Origin: Chaetoderma sp. LZ-2023a
Taxonomy: Eukaryota > Mollusca > Caudofoveata > Chaetodermatida > Chaetodermatidae
Assembly: GCA_034401795.1 (NCBI GenBank)
Contig: CM067370.1
Location: 108,027,387-108,091,386 of the forward strand
Direction of reading: 5' to 3'
Length of the DNA: 64,000 bases
The notes below the pieces were generated by a model that worked only from the letters and a program-made list of their open reading frames with translations, did not search any database and was not told the DNA's origin. Positions 63,001-63,476 of the stretch are shown here, one piece after another. How positions within the stretch are numbered: position 1 is the stretch's first letter; each line of letters starts with the position of its first letter. A program made the translations under genes and the position numbers.

Positions 63001-63476
63001 GGTTGCTTATACCATGAGGATACAGGATGGTGACATGGAGGTCAACCGGTCAAAGGTCAAGGTCATTCGAATATTGCCATTTGACTTTTGCTTTTCAACC
63101 GTAAGTTTTTCCATTCAGCAAATCATTTATCTTTCAGGATTGGTTAATTCTAGTGGAACTAAAATTGAATACATGGTTACCAATGACACTATGACAAAGA
63201 GGACAGGCGAGACATTTAATTCCGTCGAATTCTTGTTTTGACCATAGCATACAAAATATCTCTGAGAATGCCAAACAACAATTACATAGCAGCATGTACA
63301 AGGAATAATGACATACCTGCTCTGACTGAAGTAGAATGTTGAAATGGTCCAACAAAGCTAGCGCGATATGACAGCCACCAAGCAGTCCAGTGGCATGGTG
63401 GATACAGCTGCCAGCACGGCGACGTAACTTCCAACATGGTCGTGTCAAACAGTAAACCAGAGCTCGGTACACAAAA
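6478..63476 (-). CDS. GCN1: GCN1, eIF2-alpha kinase activator (partial gene, 14 exons)
   Basis: GCN1 is a very large cytosolic HEAT-repeat protein that binds ribosomes, senses collided or stalled ribosomes and delivers the signal to the kinase GCN2, which phosphorylates eIF2-alpha. The exons read, from N to C, through YRALVYCLTRPCWKLRRRAG, a lysine-rich charged stretch (KKKGKGKAEVKQKLTKKQEE), then HEAT blocks such as LQSPCVAVRDAVLR and QLFEFFVPRGLGDRDEHVRN. They are collinear with what I remember of animal GCN1, roughly human residues 600-1330 of about 2670; this numbering is from memory. Every exon has GT donor and AG acceptor signals, all phases match, and the joined frame is 730 codons without a stop. 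The first N-terminal exons and the C-terminal half (eEF3-like and GCN2 RWD-binding regions) are outside the window. Introns are long and filled with transposons. Confidence 0.92.
6790..6981. repeat. piggyBac-type MITE, partly deleted
   Basis: Begins TTAACCCTTTATTGACC and ends near AAAGGTTTAACCC. One half of the interior palindrome is shortened after TGACTGGCTCTGTTGGTC. Confidence 0.6.
7270..7990. repeat. Composite MITE with a perfect 97-bp inverted repeat
   Basis: Two copies of the CCTTTCCAG-type MITE lie head to head. The segments 7398-7494 and 7838-7934 are exact reverse complements as far as I can read, including CTATATAAATTCTCATGTC and GATTGCCGTGATTTTG, with about 340 bp between. The left outer part (7290-7400) is a reverse MITE; 7611-7837 is a forward one. 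Confidence 0.8.
8340..8500 (+). repeat. GGGAGG/GGAGA purine tract
   Basis: Nearly pure purine on the plus strand. Followed by AACACTTACAGACCAGAAGG, which also follows the second tract near 11120, so both belong to one dispersed repeat. Confidence 0.7.
8736..10435 (+). mobile_element. GAGGCCC...GCTAA element (family 'GCTCACCTGG')
   Basis: Left end GAGGCCCAAGGGGCCTG then GCTCACCTGG; right end CAGGTGAGCTAA. The 3' half carries the 'AAAATCCATGATGGCCGCC' type segments found in the other copies. No coding capacity. Confidence 0.65.
10603..10795 (-). CDS. GCN1: GCN1 exon m
   Basis: 193 bp, acceptor TGTTACAG, donor TATTT|GTAAGT. It completes the Glu codon of exon l, then encodes LQTLCGLEDPYDELCTSLIE, HHEEVVRKSSAYALAEVI and ends LLDKYEEKLF in phase 0. 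Confidence 0.92.
10830..11110 (+). repeat. Long purine tract
   Basis: About 280 bp of GGGAGG, GGAGAG and GAGGGA steps with few pyrimidines. Open frames across it (Ser/Pro-rich on one strand, Gly/Arg-rich on the other) are composition artefacts. Confidence 0.8.
11166..11252. repeat. Palindromic MITE core
   Basis: Arms ATATTTTGAAACGAATTTGA and TTAATTTCAAAATATTCAAC flank a short centre. Short form of the GAAACTAATTTGACTGG family. Confidence 0.6.
11976..12182. repeat. TTAA-flanked MITE (CCCTTACCACTCTGA type)
   Basis: Left TTAACTCTTACCACTCTGA, right TCAGAGTGGTAAGGATTAA. The TTAA ends with inward C(C/T)CTTACC are typical of piggyBac-derived MITEs. Confidence 0.7.
12230..12365. repeat. Partial palindromic piggyBac-type MITE
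   Basis: Contains CTCATTTGCAGATCAAGAAG and a centre GAATGGCTGGCATGAGTCAC. Lacks clear outer ends. Confidence 0.45.
12369..12559. repeat. TTAA-flanked MITE (CCCTTACCACTCTGA type)
   Basis: Left TTAACCATTACCACTCTGA, right end GATAACGGTTAA. Same family as 11976-12182 and 24531-24706. Confidence 0.65.
12673..12800 (-). CDS. GCN1: GCN1 exon l
   Basis: 128 bp, acceptor CTATTTAG, donor TATAGA|GTATGA, ending in phase 2. It encodes CLLRLVNALLPVLTDYEFGL and RIWVAVFDPEEDIKELAIE, matching the LLRRLWV-FD-EEEIRKLAE segment of GCN1. Confidence 0.9.
12833..13995 (+). mobile_element. 'GCTCACCTGG' element with about 150-bp internal tandem units
   Basis: Ends GCGCTCACCTGG and CAGGCCAGGTGAGCTAA. The middle is about six units of roughly 150 bp, each with a CAATTTCCGGTA-like and a CAAAATTCTGAAT-like segment (13050, 13204, 13308, 13463, 13611, 13764). 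Open frames inside are by-products of the array. Confidence 0.7.
14005..14721 (+). mobile_element. 'GCTCACCTGG' element, short form
   Basis: Left CAAGAGGCCCAAGGGGTCTG, right TTTCAGGCCAGGTGAGCTAA. The interior has one set of 'AAGATGGCCGCC' and 'GCGGTTCTGGAGAAGTCG' segments. It lies 9 bp after the previous element. Confidence 0.7.
14733..14832. repeat. Palindromic MITE core
   Basis: Arms GAATATTTTGAACATCATTG and CAATGGTGTTCAAAATATTC flank ACATTTCTACCTAAGGCAGT. Confidence 0.6.
15124..15240 (-). CDS. GCN1: GCN1 exon k
   Basis: 117 bp, phase 0 to phase 0, acceptor GAATAG, donor TGAGG|GTATGT. It encodes a Gly/Cys loop (VSDCAGGGKGCTNASKDDLQ) followed by the strongly conserved EALQSPCVAVRDAVLR HEAT helix. 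Confidence 0.92.
15306..15395. repeat. Palindromic MITE core
   Basis: Arms TGAATATTTTGAACATAATT and AATTAGGCTCAATATATTC around a CATTGCAGCAATG centre. Confidence 0.55.
15835..16074. repeat. piggyBac-type palindromic MITE
   Basis: Begins TTTAACCTTTTAATGGGC; the right end is a degenerate TTTGAAGGGCTTCAAA. Centre ATGACTCGTTCAGTTATTGA is diverged. Confidence 0.55.
16190..16455. repeat. MITE with ATGATGTCA segments, core missing
   Basis: Carries the left part (ATCATAATCAATTACGTCAC) and right part (GGGTGGGGCATGGCT) of the 16731-17148 family without the hairpin centre. Confidence 0.55.
16485..16592 (-). CDS. GCN1: GCN1 exon j
   Basis: 108 bp, phase 0 to phase 0, acceptor TTTACAG, donor TGGAG|GTGAG. 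It encodes YDPGWLPLKELFSLLIKILS then TTTGHLQNLSLAAILE, one HEAT pair. Confidence 0.88.
16731..17148. repeat. Complete MITE, GGAATCCAGTTT termini
   Basis: The 12-bp ends GGAATCCAGTTT and AAACTGGATTCC are perfect inverted repeats. The interior holds a GAAAACTAATTTGCGTGG / CAAGTCAAATTAGTTTC palindrome. 418 bp, no coding capacity; good reference copy of this family. Confidence 0.75.
17310..17402. repeat. Near-perfect palindromic MITE core
   Basis: TATTTTGAAACTAATTTGAC and its reverse complement surround GTTGTTGCTGCCTAAGCAAC. It would form a hairpin of about 40 bp. Confidence 0.7.
17886..18083 (-). CDS. GCN1: GCN1 exon i
   Basis: 198 bp, phase 0 to phase 0, acceptor ATTTTCAG, donor GCCGG|GTAAG. 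It encodes DDMDSEPVHHLLSASCFAFL, helices to KMQTLKIITHHAQMR and an acidic end NNNPEDEGR. Confidence 0.88.
18170..18956. mobile_element. hAT-like non-autonomous element
   Basis: Inverted ends TAGGCTTGCACAATTAT and ATAATTGTACAAGCCTA (16 of 17 match). Flanking 8-mers GTAAGTTT and GCAGGTTT agree at 6 of 8, as expected for an old hAT 8-bp target duplication. No transposase frame in 787 bp. Confidence 0.5.
18957..19445. other. Intron, nothing recognised
   Basis: No repeat ends, RNA or coding exon that I can support between the hAT-like element and exon h. Confidence 0.4.
19446..19597 (-). CDS. GCN1: GCN1 exon h
   Basis: 152 bp, acceptor TCTTGTAG, donor AGAT|GTGAGA. With a split Gly it encodes GDYVSHCSLRLLNSECVLDP and a helix ending SSLID in phase 0. 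The upstream intron is about 10.3 kb and contains an alternative first-exon candidate at 22493-22577 with the same phase. Confidence 0.88.
19770..20299. mobile_element. Short element with AGGTCAAGTTCGACTC inverted ends
   Basis: The 16-bp ends AGGTCAAGTTCGACTC and GAGTCGAACTTGACCT are perfect inverted repeats 530 bp apart. Internal GAACTATAGTTAAC palindromes occur near the right end. No clear target duplication and no coding capacity. Confidence 0.65.
20300..21636. other. Intron, unassigned
   Basis: CpG is somewhat less depleted around 20800-21300 than elsewhere, but I see no exon, promoter or repeat ends I can support. Confidence 0.35.
21637..21855 (+). pseudogene. Small basic-to-acidic coding fragment, unknown
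   Basis: ATG at 21637 opens MKSAIARAVDKYLVSKKWRR and runs 39 codons to a TAA at 21754-21756; the same frame continues through VVPETSDCETESLNVNCSSS and an EDDDDN acidic end. The texture (basic helix then acidic serine-rich tail) resembles transposon-encoded N-termini, but I cannot assign it. Confidence 0.25.
21885..22262. repeat. ATGATGTCA-type MITE with palindromic core
   Basis: Contains CATAATCAATTACATCTCATG, TTAGTTTCAAAATATTCAAC and right segment GATGGGTGGGGCATAGCTAA. Same family as 16731-17148. Confidence 0.6.
22482..23010. mobile_element. Long imperfect inverted-repeat (foldback) element
   Basis: The arms 22482-22640 and about 22870-23010 are reverse complements with scattered mismatches and small indels; shared blocks include AAGGAAA, TTACCTCT, GCTTTCATGACCATCT, ATGGTCGCTGGCTA and TCTTGTGGAGT. 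The 230-bp centre is unique. Each arm also encodes a related short peptide (QMVMKATLKQ / EMVMKATLNQ). Confidence 0.65.
22493..22577 (-). CDS. Candidate alternative first coding exon of GCN1 (in foldback element)
   Basis: ACCATGG gives a strong start context. 28 codons follow (MASVNTKEVTETQMVMKATL...) and end GAGAG|GTAATT, leaving phase 1. GCN1 exon g also ends in phase 1, so this exon could splice in frame to exon h at 19597. The peptide looks faintly like the start of animal GCN1 as I remember it, but the match is too weak to trust. No promoter recognised. Confidence 0.2.
23275..23462. repeat. piggyBac-type MITE, near-perfect hairpin
   Basis: Starts CAACCCTTTAATGATC. The arms AAAGAGAATACAATTTTTGC and its reverse complement flank CGAATGACTGGCTCAGTTAT; about 90 bp can pair. 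Confidence 0.7.
23570..24190 (+). repeat. Dispersed repeat, inverted partner at 59260-59830
   Basis: Shares TTTGACATATAAGCTCC, TTAGAAGCCCACGC, GACCACCTATTAG, TTTATTCCACACTTT and GAGCCACTGGCTCTTTTG with the reverse complement of 59260-59830. No coding frame; an old non-autonomous transposon or element edge. Confidence 0.6.
24531..24706. repeat. TTAA-flanked MITE (CCCTTACCACTCTGA type)
   Basis: TTAACCCTTACCACTCTGA and TCAGAGTGGTATGGGTTAA are inverted ends of a 176-bp unit. It is inserted inside a degenerate relative of the 23570-24190 repeat (ACCGTATACCGCCTAATAAT before, ATTTCTTAGCAG after). Confidence 0.75.
24977..25036. repeat. (AT)n microsatellite
   Basis: About 30 uninterrupted AT units; a shorter run is at 25151-25169. 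Confidence 0.9.
25280..25370. repeat. Dispersed repeat (TTTATTAAAG...CAATATTTAG)
   Basis: Closely resembles 27100-27190 and, inverted, 58905-58995: a block with GCACAATATTTAGGCG, TTAATAATTTCACT and AGGTATACATTAA. Confidence 0.6.
25471..25570 (+). repeat. C-rich low-complexity tract
   Basis: CCCCCCACC and CAACC steps; a similar tract occurs at 38330-38392. Pro-rich open frames here are artefacts. Confidence 0.8.
25680..27020 (+). repeat. Tandem array, about 325-bp unit, four copies
   Basis: The anchor CAGTTTATGTATCAGCTTTA...AAAGGGTGATAACT recurs at about 25680, 25991, 26331, 26647 and 26978 (spacing 311-340). Each unit has GCACATGCACATCT, TTTGGACAGA and CTAAACTGTAGGAGTTGCGT segments. Confidence 0.8.
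27206..27345 (+). repeat. 41-bp minisatellite
   Basis: ACCTGATGTAAAAC followed by AACAAAACAGTA repeats about 3.4 times, at 27210, 27250, 27291 and 27327. Confidence 0.75.
27370..29887 (+). mobile_element. 'GCTCACCTGG' element with 600-bp internal tandem units
   Basis: Left CAAGAGGCCCAAGGGGCCTG and GCTCACCTGG; right TTTCAGGCCAGGTGAGCTAA. The interior repeats a roughly 600-630-bp unit; the anchor ATCCAATATGGCCGCCAAAC recurs near 28113, 28708 and 29335, with partial units before. No long coding frame. Confidence 0.75.
29906..30107 (-). CDS. GCN1: GCN1 exon g
   Basis: 202 bp. Acceptor TGACAG was chosen over a nearer TGTAG because only it keeps frame with exon f and restores the expected linker length (LHTDICYACSLLRAIISG). 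The donor is CTAG|GTAAG, phase 1. It encodes HEAT-like helices through DITKICRVIVPLMQSNLAAT. Confidence 0.87.
30569..30944 (+). repeat. Complete CCTTTCCAG MITE
   Basis: Ends CCTTTCCAG and CTGGAAAGG. The interior has ATGATGTCAC, TATTTAATAAACATGCTG, a GAAACTAATTT / AAATTAGTTTC hairpin and GATCGATCGATCCCAAC. Lies 33 bp from GCN1 exon f. Confidence 0.7.
30978..31100 (-). CDS. GCN1: GCN1 exon f (charged coiled region)
   Basis: 123 bp, phase 0 to phase 0, acceptor TTTTCAG, donor AATTG|GTAAAT. It encodes a lysine/glutamate-rich helix, ELEKKKGKGKAEVKQKLTKK onward, ending IRSRIQL. Highly charged composition is expected here in GCN1. Confidence 0.9.
31390..32480 (+). mobile_element. Diverged 'AAGATGGCCGCC' repeat
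   Basis: Old relative of the 27370-29887 interior: CCGATCCATTTATCGGC, AAATCCATGATG, ATCCAAGATGGCTGCC and GCCATAAGGATGCC occur in the same order. The ends are not preserved. Confidence 0.5.
32538..32631 (-). CDS. GCN1: GCN1 exon e
   Basis: 94 bp, acceptor TTGACAG, donor AGAAAG|GTATGC. It encodes VKKIDVKQTNIKRENKLYSY followed by ADQMAEIELRK in phase 0, the KRENK-type charged linker of GCN1. Confidence 0.9.
32646..32866. repeat. piggyBac-type palindromic MITE
   Basis: TTTAACCCTTTTAAGCC start, AAGGGGTTAA end; arms CAATTTGCAGACCAAGAAGA and its complement. Directly follows GCN1 exon e. Confidence 0.65.
32863..33102. repeat. piggyBac-type palindromic MITE
   Basis: TTAACCCATTAATGG start; the centre GAATGACTGGCTTGGTTATC is followed by its exact complement. 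Abuts the preceding copy, sharing TTAA. Confidence 0.65.
33582..33760 (-). CDS. GCN1: GCN1 exon d
   Basis: 179 bp, acceptor TTTATAG, donor GAAAG|GTTGGT (weaker than the others). It encodes SLHNIIKTLVFISPEAIIPA, then DEFNIFNTPEGEIYDKSVME, a well-conserved GCN1 block. It ends in phase 2. Confidence 0.88.
33835..33957 (+). repeat. CAGACAGG microsatellite
   Basis: Irregular CAGACAGACAGG / CAGG repeats next to GCN1 exon d. Confidence 0.85.
34055..34179 (-). CDS. GCN1: GCN1 exon c
   Basis: 125 bp, acceptor TTTCAG, donor CAGAG|GTATGT. With the split Val codon from exon b it encodes VAFKSELWINILRKLQVHPE and ends DRTVSE in phase 0. It corresponds to the LW...RMKIDPE segment of vertebrate GCN1 as I recall it. 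Confidence 0.88.
34365..34520. repeat. Partial CCTTTCCAG MITE
   Basis: Contains the reverse-orientation block CATCTCTAGCTAAGGTCCAC...GTTGGGATCAA and stops after TTGAAACTAATTTTACTGGG. Confidence 0.55.
35640..36200 (-). pseudogene. Old Penelope-like RT fragment (copy 3)
   Basis: On the minus strand it retains Penelope-RT-like pieces around the GG(K)VMGT and active-site regions, with DNA resemblance to 43100-43600 (GATATCCGTGTGTATCTGTT, AAATATATCATCGATATATC). Many stops and frameshifts. Much older than the other two copies and from a different subfamily. Confidence 0.65.
36395..36604. repeat. piggyBac-type palindromic MITE
   Basis: Right end GACCATTAAAGGGTTAA is well preserved; arms around TACCACTTATTAAGCCAGTC are shortened. 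Confidence 0.65.
36605..37735. other. Intron, unassigned
   Basis: Dispersed-repeat-like sequence without ends I can define. No exon seen between GCN1 exons b and c. Confidence 0.35.
37736..37935. other. GC-rich island of unknown nature
   Basis: About 200 bp far richer in G+C and CpG than the surroundings, with GCACGCGCGCAGGGATGACC and CACCCCCGCCCCTTC. No frame I trust on either strand. Confidence 0.4.
38045..38219 (-). CDS. GCN1: GCN1 exon b
   Basis: 175 bp, acceptor ATCCCCAG, donor CATAG|GTAAGTG. It begins in phase 0 (VTSCEQDLDG), passes YIQPRILTQAVEVIAFVDKV and ends SLLPSHHPCI in phase 1. It is separated from exon a by about 25 kb of transposon-rich intron. Confidence 0.88.
38330..38392 (+). 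repeat. C-rich low-complexity tract
   Basis: CCACC/CCAACC/CCCC steps beginning about 110 bp into the long intron after exon b. Confidence 0.8.
38659..40036 (+). mobile_element. 'GCTCACCTGG' element with about 150-bp tandem units
   Basis: Left end CAAGAGGCCCAAGAGCCTG with GCTCACCTGG. About eight internal units with AAGATGGCCACC and CAAAATTCTG segments near 38750, 38972, 39093, 39237, 39394, 39548, 39690 and 39844. The right end is degenerate (GGCATAAACTAAC). Confidence 0.65.
40258..40332. repeat. Palindromic MITE core
   Basis: GAACATTTTGAAACTAATTT and AATTAATTTCAAAATATTAA arms around a short centre. Confidence 0.6.
40380..41470 (-). pseudogene. Multicopy invertebrate protein family, HCFFCG...DLHAADARYH motif (decayed)
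   Basis: One minus-strand frame from 41470 to about 40400, broken by TGA at about 40886-40888 (after YHVDC) and 40502-40504 (after NEVKNI), then a frameshift near the end. The N-terminal part has IIYHKTCVSTYTSS; the middle has FRQHCFFCGDTC and FSDLHAADARYHVDC, a Cys/His set suggesting a zinc site. I recognise this as a high-copy protein family of unknown function in bivalves and cnidarians that travels with transposons. Both TGA codons are one C-to-T step from CGA, consistent with CpG decay. Confidence 0.6.
41500..41888 (-). pseudogene. Transposon-associated Cys-rich protein fragment
   Basis: VCVCEHHQNVKLITAAI, then CSTENRNCMLHLCESCTG, in one frame, followed after a frameshift by TDSDDDVVYKEWVHTERTNI in another. 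I recall these Cys-His blocks from repeated, transposon-linked proteins of molluscs and Hydra. It reads in the same direction as, and just upstream of, the 41470-40380 pseudogene; they may be parts of one decayed element. Confidence 0.5.
42219..42232. repeat. Target site duplication, left copy
   Basis: ATCCCTAATATGAA, identical to 45429-45442 and flanking the Penelope element. Confidence 0.8.
42266..44650 (-). pseudogene. Penelope-type reverse transcriptase with GIY-YIG endonuclease, two frameshifts
   Basis: The main intact stretch (44243-42432, 603 residues) has LPKIHKKMNG at about 123, MDVTSLYTNIP about 194, GGTAMGTKLAPSYA about 255 and the catalytic YYRYIDDIF near 290-298. After an RT thumb with YGQFLRLRRICSRETDFL comes a GIY-YIG nuclease, VIYLLTCNECRKQYVGET. 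One extra T in a T-run near 44205-44212 breaks the N-terminal part (which holds LGLGFSPNVIEPNLGQLHKD); a second shift near 42462 cuts off the last 66 or so residues, where EKFWIHQLH and GINHADW complete the nuclease. The true stop is TAA at 42266-42268. Neptune/Poseidon-like by texture. Inactive as it stands. Confidence 0.88.
44661..45425 (-). CDS. Penelope-like element ORF1, unknown basic protein (copy 2)
   Basis: An intact 254-residue frame. MESTSSHSITSIGSTETVVN leads into basic SRKRSRME, a helical RQWRNGACKHARTLLQLDKL region and an Arg/Pro-rich tail ending QVLQILKRLA. The start ATG is only three bases from the element's 5' boundary. Its stop overlaps the open frame leading into ORF2 (TCINANTITYVGTAYNCC), so ORF2 may be reached by frameshifting or re-initiation. 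No known domain; probably binds nucleic acid (inference). Confidence 0.75.
   Translation of the reverse strand: MESTSSHSITSIGSTETVVNLLNNAVIDDVGKTLASRKRSRMETDQVEDIQRRPDENPQKKPCIPEEHIQAYRQWRNGACKHARTLLQLDKLEASITINKPPANRMATVRYIPPSDDTELVKDCQDILNKHSLQLTSDLHTLLRNRADRLSELVRRHKAGFRAATENEAVFLEGQKAVRATVLKTRERSTSPPKRVWARAKDRRRPPPGPGNRNMLREPGQRRPPPRRTQGKQDRHPYKEDTLAQVLQILKRLA
45429..45442. repeat. Target site duplication, right copy
   Basis: ATCCCTAATATGAA, identical to 42219-42232. Confidence 0.8.
45571..45717 (-). CDS. Candidate small exon in the long GCN1 intron
   Basis: 49 codons from ATG at 45717 (MHEESGTERISWISPEVEDS ...) to LSQTLN, then AAAT|GTAAGT, a strong donor, phase 0. It could be an internal or alternative exon between GCN1 exons a and b, where the protein is variable in length, or part of an unrelated repeat. 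The acceptor side is poor and a TAA lies just upstream in frame. Confidence 0.25.
45945..47400. other. Intron, unassigned
   Basis: AT-rich; TATA-rich palindromic run at 46510-46560. No exon, RNA or transposon end that I can support. Confidence 0.35.
47440..47524. repeat. Palindromic MITE core
   Basis: GTTTTGGAGCAAGTTTGACTGG against CCCCACTTCAAACTGTCTTAAAAC; an old copy. A second half-copy at 47765-47805 is interrupted by the Tc1 element. Confidence 0.5.
48136..49161 (-). CDS. Tc1-family transposase (DD34E)
   Basis: 341 residues, the usual length. The N-terminal half has paired helix-turn-helix motifs (IGMHTTGMSCREIGRQLN; VKRRLYAAGMKARRPVRRP) with the GRPKK hook between them. The catalytic triad is Asp in HWSDESRF, Asp in IFMDDNARPH and Glu in SPDMNPIEHIWD, with 34 residues between the last two. 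It cuts and pastes its own element at TA sites in the nucleus. Start chosen at MARRRLSDRVKW, the normal Tc1 N-terminus. No stop or frameshift; possibly active. Its strand matches GCN1. Confidence 0.95.
   Translation of the reverse strand: MARRRLSDRVKWQIIGMHTTGMSCREIGRQLNINHTVISRLIAKHGQTNEVKDRPRSGRPKKTTARDDRALVRLVRRSPFTNSRVLSQQWETRNRVSLSTVKRRLYAAGMKARRPVRRPLLTAHHKEEHLRWCNERRHWNMRSWRRVHWSDESRFLLHATDGRTRVWRSRRTAYDQRNIMEEVPFGGGSVMIWGCISFDCKLDLLTVPGTLNGQGYQDSILDRVVVPHFVNHAPGTHPIFMDDNARPHRARAVHEYLRQNAIETLPWPARSPDMNPIEHIWDILGNMVRRRDPPVQNLQELTDALHLEWQRIPQWRISRLVTSMRRRVQAVIQAQGGYTRY
49311..49378 (+). repeat. 32-bp direct repeat inside the Tc1 element
   Basis: CCACGCACGGACATCAAGCG...GAAGTCAT occurs at 49311-49342 and 49347-49378, period 36, between the transposase start and the right terminal repeat. 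Confidence 0.85.
49703..49840. repeat. piggyBac-type MITE, left half
   Basis: TTAACCTTTTAATGGCC with GAATGACTGGGTCGATAACA; the second arm is missing. Confidence 0.55.
49993..50190. repeat. piggyBac-type palindromic MITE
   Basis: TTAACCCTTTAATGGTAAAG start; right end GACCATCAAAGGG; centre GCTTGGTTCTCGAGCCAGGC. Confidence 0.65.
50280..51031 (+). repeat. Tandem repeat (about 290-bp unit), left part
   Basis: CATATATGCATATTAGCTGTC...TATATATTTCTGGGTAAACA occurs near 50590 and 50880. A third piece continues at 57896-57985 on the far side of the 51032-57891 insertion. Confidence 0.7.
51340..51530 (+). pseudogene. Possible first exon of the P2X7-like 'ballast'-domain protein family
   Basis: In frame, EYELISEGNSDSGPEDGDEV then PNLGVDQ; after a one-base shift, QFEPLPDFEQALADVLNW. 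Acidic serine-rich lead plus a G(I/V)xP(Y)xFEP-like signature is how I remember the N-termini of the repeated invertebrate proteins with the P2X7 intracellular-type zinc domain. The zinc domain itself is not seen. Confidence 0.3.
52674..52772. repeat. Palindromic MITE core
   Basis: AGAATTTGAAAATAATTTAA / TTCCAAAATATTCAACAG arms with GGAAGCCATTGCTGCC centre. Confidence 0.6.
52977..53343. repeat. ATGATGTCA-type MITE
   Basis: CATAATCAATTACATCACATG, a full GAAACTAATTTGACTG / CAGTCAAATTAGTTTC hairpin at about 53136-53210 and right segment GACACGGCATAGCTAG. Confidence 0.65.
53402..53806. mobile_element. hAT-type MITE
   Basis: Perfect 15-bp ends CAGGGCCGTATTTAG and CTAAATACGGCCCTG. Flanking 8-mers TCGGTCAA (53394-53401) and TCGGTCAC (53807-53814) match at 7 of 8: the hAT 8-bp duplication. 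G-rich interior, no coding capacity. Confidence 0.85.
54001..54052. repeat. (TTA)n microsatellite
   Basis: ATTATT run inside a wider CATCATTGTCAC low-complexity region (53820-54050). Confidence 0.85.
55020..56032 (+). repeat. Four palindromic units in tandem
   Basis: Units of about 230-285 bp, each with a CATTTGCNGACCAAG arm, a TAAACTAACCAGTTA- or TCTAGCCAGTCATTCC-type centre and a spacer with CAATATATATTGGGGT. Hairpins at about 55057, 55289, 55562 and 55850. Confidence 0.65.
56200..56693 (-). mobile_element. 'GCTCACCTGG' element, reverse copy
   Basis: Right end CCAGGTGAGCGCCACAGCCC and CTTGGGCCTCTTG is the reverse complement of the family's left end. Interior segments match the 12833-13995 units. 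Confidence 0.7.
56938..57020. repeat. Palindromic MITE core
   Basis: GTTGAATATTTTGAAAACAG and TTTTTCAAAATATTCAATA arms; centre CCTGTTGCTGCAACAG. Confidence 0.6.
57896..58905. other. Intron right of the TTAA insertion
   Basis: Continues the 290-bp tandem repeat to about 57985. A GACCATTAAAGGGTTAAC MITE end lies at 58548-58566. No gene seen. Confidence 0.5.
58905..58995. repeat. Dispersed repeat, inverted copy of 25280-25370
   Basis: TTTAATGTATACCTCAAAAC...AAATATTGCGTATCCTTTAA; same block as 25280-25370 and 27100-27190 on the other strand. Confidence 0.6.
59260..59830 (-). repeat. Dispersed repeat, inverted partner of 23570-24190
   Basis: Reverse complement of the left repeat at long stretches: AAAAGAGCC-CTGGCTC, AAAGTGTGGAATAAA, CTAATAGGTGGTC, TGGGCTTCTAATA and GGAGCTCATATGTCAAAG. 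Confidence 0.6.
60068..60128 (+). repeat. CCCCACC low-complexity tract
   Basis: Pure C/A stretch with CCCCACCCCACCCC; no function implied. Confidence 0.85.
60495..60992 (-). CDS. Unassigned 165-codon open frame
   Basis: Longest unexplained frame on the minus strand between 50 and 63 kb. It includes VSVLEPFIQHRFIRNKECKD and MDNLIFHGKTLHNNLSMFQL. A strong donor GACGAC|GTAAGT lies at about 60848, and another frame downstream reads plausibly (TSWPAIQFPCSDGQLNLP), so real coding, if any, may be split. I do not recognise it; it could be a transposon remnant. Confidence 0.2.
   Translation of the reverse strand: MIYIIQFLMTQWTPEYRLSHSLYSKVSVLEPFIQHRFIRNKECKDDDVSLSSSRSKGYRNRCASYHGSVELAGLQSSSPALMDNLIFHGKTLHNNLSMFQLTAKLLSRNLPLRISEQAAMFMVNGILPPAEGYSRQPLCHITGQNHGAHVCCLTFLANQRTSLLN
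61010..61370 (+). repeat. Repeat with GATGGATGGAC segments
   Basis: Two related blocks (61050-61130 and 61235-61310) with CAGATGGATGGACACAAACT-like sequence, similar in style to the 25680-27020 units. Confidence 0.5.
61371..62394. other. Intron, nothing recognised
   Basis: No repeat ends, RNA or exon that I can support. Confidence 0.4.
62395..63240 (+). repeat. Tandem array, about 174-bp unit, nearly five copies
   Basis: The anchor CAATGTTAAGTTTTTGCATT...TAGCAAAACTT recurs at about 62404, 62578, 62752, 62925 and 63100 (spacing 173-175). Each unit also carries GGATTGGTTAATCC, TACATTGTTACCTATAA and GGTCAAGGTCA. It stops 76 bp before GCN1 exon a. Confidence 0.85.
63317..63476 (-). CDS. GCN1: GCN1 exon a (most N-terminal in window)
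   Basis: 160 bp. The acceptor is TGTGTTCAG and the donor GCAG|GTATGT. It starts with the last base of a split codon, then encodes FVYRALVYCLTRPCWKLRRR and a glycine-rich helix pair ending in LLQSEQ, phase 0. It is conserved with the GCN1 segment that precedes the AYVPPR-type region. Confidence 0.9.
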
